A stretch of 19,361 nucleotides of DNA from Lobulomyces angularis (lineage: Eukaryota; Chytridiomycota; Chytridiomycetes; Lobulomycetales; Lobulomycetaceae): positions 7,563 to 26,923 of the forward strand of contig JADHYX010000307.1 in NCBI GenBank assembly GCA_027604685.1, in the 5' to 3' direction. Positions 16,962 to 19,361 of the stretch are shown piece by piece (the stretch's first letter is position 1; each line of letters opens with the position of its first letter). The notes beneath the pieces are model-generated. The model had not been told where the DNA came from and searched no databases. It worked only from the letters and a program-made list of their open reading frames with translations. Made by a program: the position numbers and the translations under genes.

Positions 16962-18438
16962 ATGACTTATTCAGAAGCTCACCAACTTTTTTGGGATAAG
17001 CCGTTGTTCACGCATTCTTTTAATAAAGATAGATCATATTTGGCAGTTTCACCCAACTCAAATGAAGTACACATATTTAAAAAATCTGGTACAAACTGGG
17101 AGTTTGTATATAACCTTGCAGAGGTATGGATGTATTACTTTATAATAAATGATTCACTAAACTTTCCAATAAGCATGACAAACTAGTTACCGGTATTGAT
17201 TGGGCCCCAAATTCTAATCGAATTGTCACTTGTTCTCAGGATAGAAATGCATGTATGGTTTTTTTTATTGCTTCATGCCGATTTTTGATTGTTTAGATGT
17301 TTGGTCCTTTGATGGCCAAAGTTGGAAGCCAGAGTTGGTGATGTTAAGAATTAATAGAGCAGCAACTTGCGTCAAGTGGTCACCTAATGAAACTAAATTT
17401 GCTGTAGGAACTGGTGCTAAAGTTATCTGTATTTGTTCTTTCTCAGAAGCTGATAATTGGTGGGGTTCGAAGCATTTGAAAAAGGTAACTTAAATATATT
17501 AATTAGGGCTATACTAAACTGAATAGCCGTTAAAATCTACCATATTATGTCTTGATTGGCATCCTGACAATATCTTGCTTGCAGCTGGTAGAAATTTTTT
17601 ACTCTTTAGATAATTTTTATTTGTATAAGGTTCCACTGATAAAAAAGTTAGAGTTTTTTCTGCATTTATTAAAGGGCTGGATGAACCAACAAAAAATGCA
17701 GTTTGGGGAGAAAAATTGCCGTTTGAAAAACTGTGCGGTGAATTTGGGACTGAAAGTACAGGTTGGATCCATTCTGTTGCGTTTTCACCCTCTGGGAATC
17801 AAATCGCATTTACTGGTTTAAACTATTATTTTATGAATTGTGTTCTTAATATAACTATTAGGCCATGATTCTACTTTTACTGTGGTTTCTCCTGGCCAGT
17901 CTGTAAATTCCACTGTAAAAGGGTCAATGTTACCGTTGACTAGCGTTATGTTTGTTTCTGAGAATCAAGCTATTGGTAAACTAGATAAGCCTTTTAGAAA
18001 ATTAATTTTTATAGGAGTTGGACACGACTGCAGACCTTATTTATTTTCATTTACTGGCTCACAATGGTACATTTTCAAACATTTAAGTCTTAAAAAAATT
18101 AAAAAAAAAAAATAGGCAATTAACACACAATTTAGATGAAGGGAAAAAGAAGAGCTTTGGTGGAAATTCTGCAATGGACAAATTTAGACAAATGGATTCC
18201 AGGAATCAGCAAGCTGGAACTGATACAGAACTTTCTACTGTTCATCAAAATACGATAACGTAAAATTTGCTGTTACCTTTCTTAATTATTAAAATATTAA
18301 AAAAAAAATTGCAGTTGTGTAAGAGCTTTTGCCGGTAATCCGAGCCAAGTGACAAAAATTTCTACTAGTGGCATTGATGGTAGAATTGTGCTTTGGGATC
18401 TATTAGCAGCAGGAGTTTCAGGCATGTCTTTACGATAA
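16962..18438 (+). CDS. ARPC1: Arp2/3 complex subunit 1 (ARPC1, WD40 protein)
   Basis: Nine exons: 16962-17123, 17174-17252, 17297-17484, 17527-17587, 17630-17815, 17862-17975, 18015-18066, 18116-18259, 18315-18438. Phases agree and give 369 residues, the usual family length. ARPC1 is the seven-bladed WD40 subunit of the Arp2/3 complex, which nucleates branched actin at the cell cortex. Blades are seen as: [40 protein letters not shown] then [66 protein letters not shown]; a variant blade with [15 protein letters not shown]; and the last, [15 protein letters not shown]. The [14 protein letters not shown] segment is a strong family signature. The loop before the last blade ([12 protein letters not shown] to [11 protein letters not shown]) is the family's long insert, which contacts other subunits. 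Intron 5 has the rare GTTTAA donor. The gene fits an organism with crawling or endocytic actin. Confidence 0.96.
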
Positions 18439-18555
18439 AGAAAATTTTTTAGATTGTGGCGATACATAGATAAATTATAGTTTTTTTTTGTGATAATGTA
18501 CAAAGTTTTATAAAAGTTGCACAGTTTTTTAACTTATGGTGATACAGCCTCTACC

Positions 18556-18561
18556 AATAAA
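18556..18561 (+). terminator. Candidate polyadenylation signal of ARPC1
   Basis: AATAAA about 118 nt after the ARPC1 stop and 56 nt before the next start codon, so the two transcription units are very close. Confidence 0.3.
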
Positions 18562-18616
18562 TGGACTTACAAAGAATTTTTAATAAAAAGTTGGCACCAG
18601 CACTTTATTACAGAAT

Positions 18617-19021
18617 ATGAAGCAAGTCCACCCACCTACCGTTGCATTAATTTCTTCTATCAACACTTTTTTAATAAAACTTTCTACAATAATACCTAGG
18701 ATCAAGAGAAACTCTGTAGTTAACGACAATCGAAGTTCTACACGAACTGCCCTAAATGCTTCCTCTAATTTATCCAGTAATAAAGCTCTTTCGGAAGATG
18801 CTAATGATATTTTACAAAAAGGTTGCAATAGAAATGACGACAGAAAAAAACAAACATTATCAACGCAAATAGAAACTTCAAAAGTTATATTAAAAATTTC
18901 AAATGACAAGCTCAAACAAATTAGCATTGAAAACTTTAAAAGAAGTGGTTGTGTTGCAAATTTGAAAAAGCAAGTTTTGATACAAAATTTAATAAAAAAT
19001 GTTGATGAATCTGACGAATAA
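18617..19021 (+). CDS. Hypothetical protein, 134 residues
   Basis: A single open frame from the ATG at 18617; I recognise no family. The first ~27 residues are hydrophobic-helical (VALISSINTFLIKLSTIIP). The middle is Ser/Asn/Arg-rich and probably disordered. The last ~50 residues are a Lys/Gln/Ile-rich possible coiled coil (SKVILKISNDKLKQISIENF) ending in an acidic tail. The start is uncertain. An ATG at 18561 opens MDLQRIFNKK, which could splice in phase from a GTTGGC donor at 18590 to the acceptor ACCTAG ending at about 18700, replacing the hydrophobic head by a basic one. That donor is weak. The gene lies 178 nt after ARPC1 on the same strand. An AATAAA follows at 19042-19047, 21 nt after the stop, which supports a real 3' end. 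A long antisense frame is a shadow. Confidence 0.5.
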   Translation: MKQVHPPTVALISSINTFLIKLSTIIPRIKRNSVVNDNRSSTRTALNASSNLSSNKALSEDANDILQKGCNRNDDRKKQTLSTQIETSKVILKISNDKLKQISIENFKRSGCVANLKKQVLIQNLIKNVDESDE

Positions 19022-19361
19022 TTTCCATATTTGTAAATAGCAATAAATAACCCTAACAGCATCAACTAATATTTAATTTTATGAAAAAACTATTTTCGAA
19101 ATTAAATTCAAGTCACTAATTTAAGGTAGCATTTGATTGCTATTATAGAATATAGTTTTTGAAAGTATTAAATTTATTTATTCAAAAATAAATAATGAAG
19201 ATATATAATATTGAAATGTGTTTTGTGTCTAATAAATTTTTTTTGGATAAAAAATTATTGTTTTTATTTTATGGTTATAACAGATGAATTATTTAGAAAT
19301 TCAAAAAGGAAAATAATATAATCAAAATTTAAAAAGAATTAAAAAATTACAACAAATTAAA
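19022..19361. other. Right-end intergenic sequence
   Basis: It contains the candidate polyadenylation signal AATAAA at 19042-19047 of the preceding gene. Otherwise it is AT-rich, with no frame or motif I can support up to the window edge. Confidence 0.5.

Noticed and set aside
18580..19065. Minus-strand 161-codon Phe/Leu/Ser-rich frame
   Set aside because: Its composition is what the complement of the Lys/Asn/Ser-rich plus-strand frame gives. The plus-strand frame has a fitting polyadenylation signal.
1..19361. Mobile elements, tRNA or rRNA genes, CRISPR arrays
   Set aside because: I found no transposase or reverse-transcriptase frames, terminal repeats, cloverleaf-like sequences or regular repeat-spacer arrays. 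The sequence is eukaryotic with spliceosomal introns.

Overview
The window is a gene-dense, very AT-rich stretch of eukaryotic nuclear DNA. It holds eleven protein genes, and I place about 50 short introns in ten of them, mostly about 35-115 nt, with GT donors (usually GTAARN) and AG acceptors. Gene content suggests an early-diverging flagellated fungus of the Rozella/chytrid/aphelid kind. There are two fungal-type Zn2Cys6 transcription factors and a fungal-type LCCL membrane protein, together with IFT46 (only useful to a flagellum builder) and the Arp2/3 subunit ARPC1. The lineage is inferred from gene content; nothing in the sequence names the species.

Layout, left to right. 25-524 (+) is the 3' end of a U2SURP/SR140-like splicing factor gene. 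859-2511 (-) is IFT46, seven exons. 2890-4009 (-) is a secreted cysteine-containing protein with eight likely exons, one a 9-nt microexon. 4972-6352 (+) is a secreted Thr/Glu/Ser-rich protein with a helical C-terminal part; it is divergent from the previous gene across a 962-bp spacer. 6616-7706 (+) is a seven-helix receptor with clear class A (rhodopsin-family) landmarks. 7935-8803 (+) is a GNAT-type acetyltransferase. 9172-10041 (-) is a small Zn2Cys6 protein. 10854-13858 (-) is a 15-exon Zn2Cys6 regulator with a fungal-specific transcription factor domain. 13983-16186 (-) is an LCCL multi-pass membrane protein. 16962-18438 (+) is ARPC1, nine exons. 18617-19021 (+) is an unrecognised 134-residue open frame.

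I reconstructed all gene models by hand from reading frames, splice signals and phase agreement. Every listed exon junction keeps phase, and the totals are whole codon numbers. The genes are not an operon and most are housekeeping genes. A loose signalling/surface theme runs through the middle: two secreted proteins, a class A-like receptor, two transcription regulators and an LCCL membrane protein. Co-function is speculation.

I saw no tRNA, rRNA, CRISPR array or mobile element. The most notable item is the class A-type GPCR, because this receptor class is rare in fungi.
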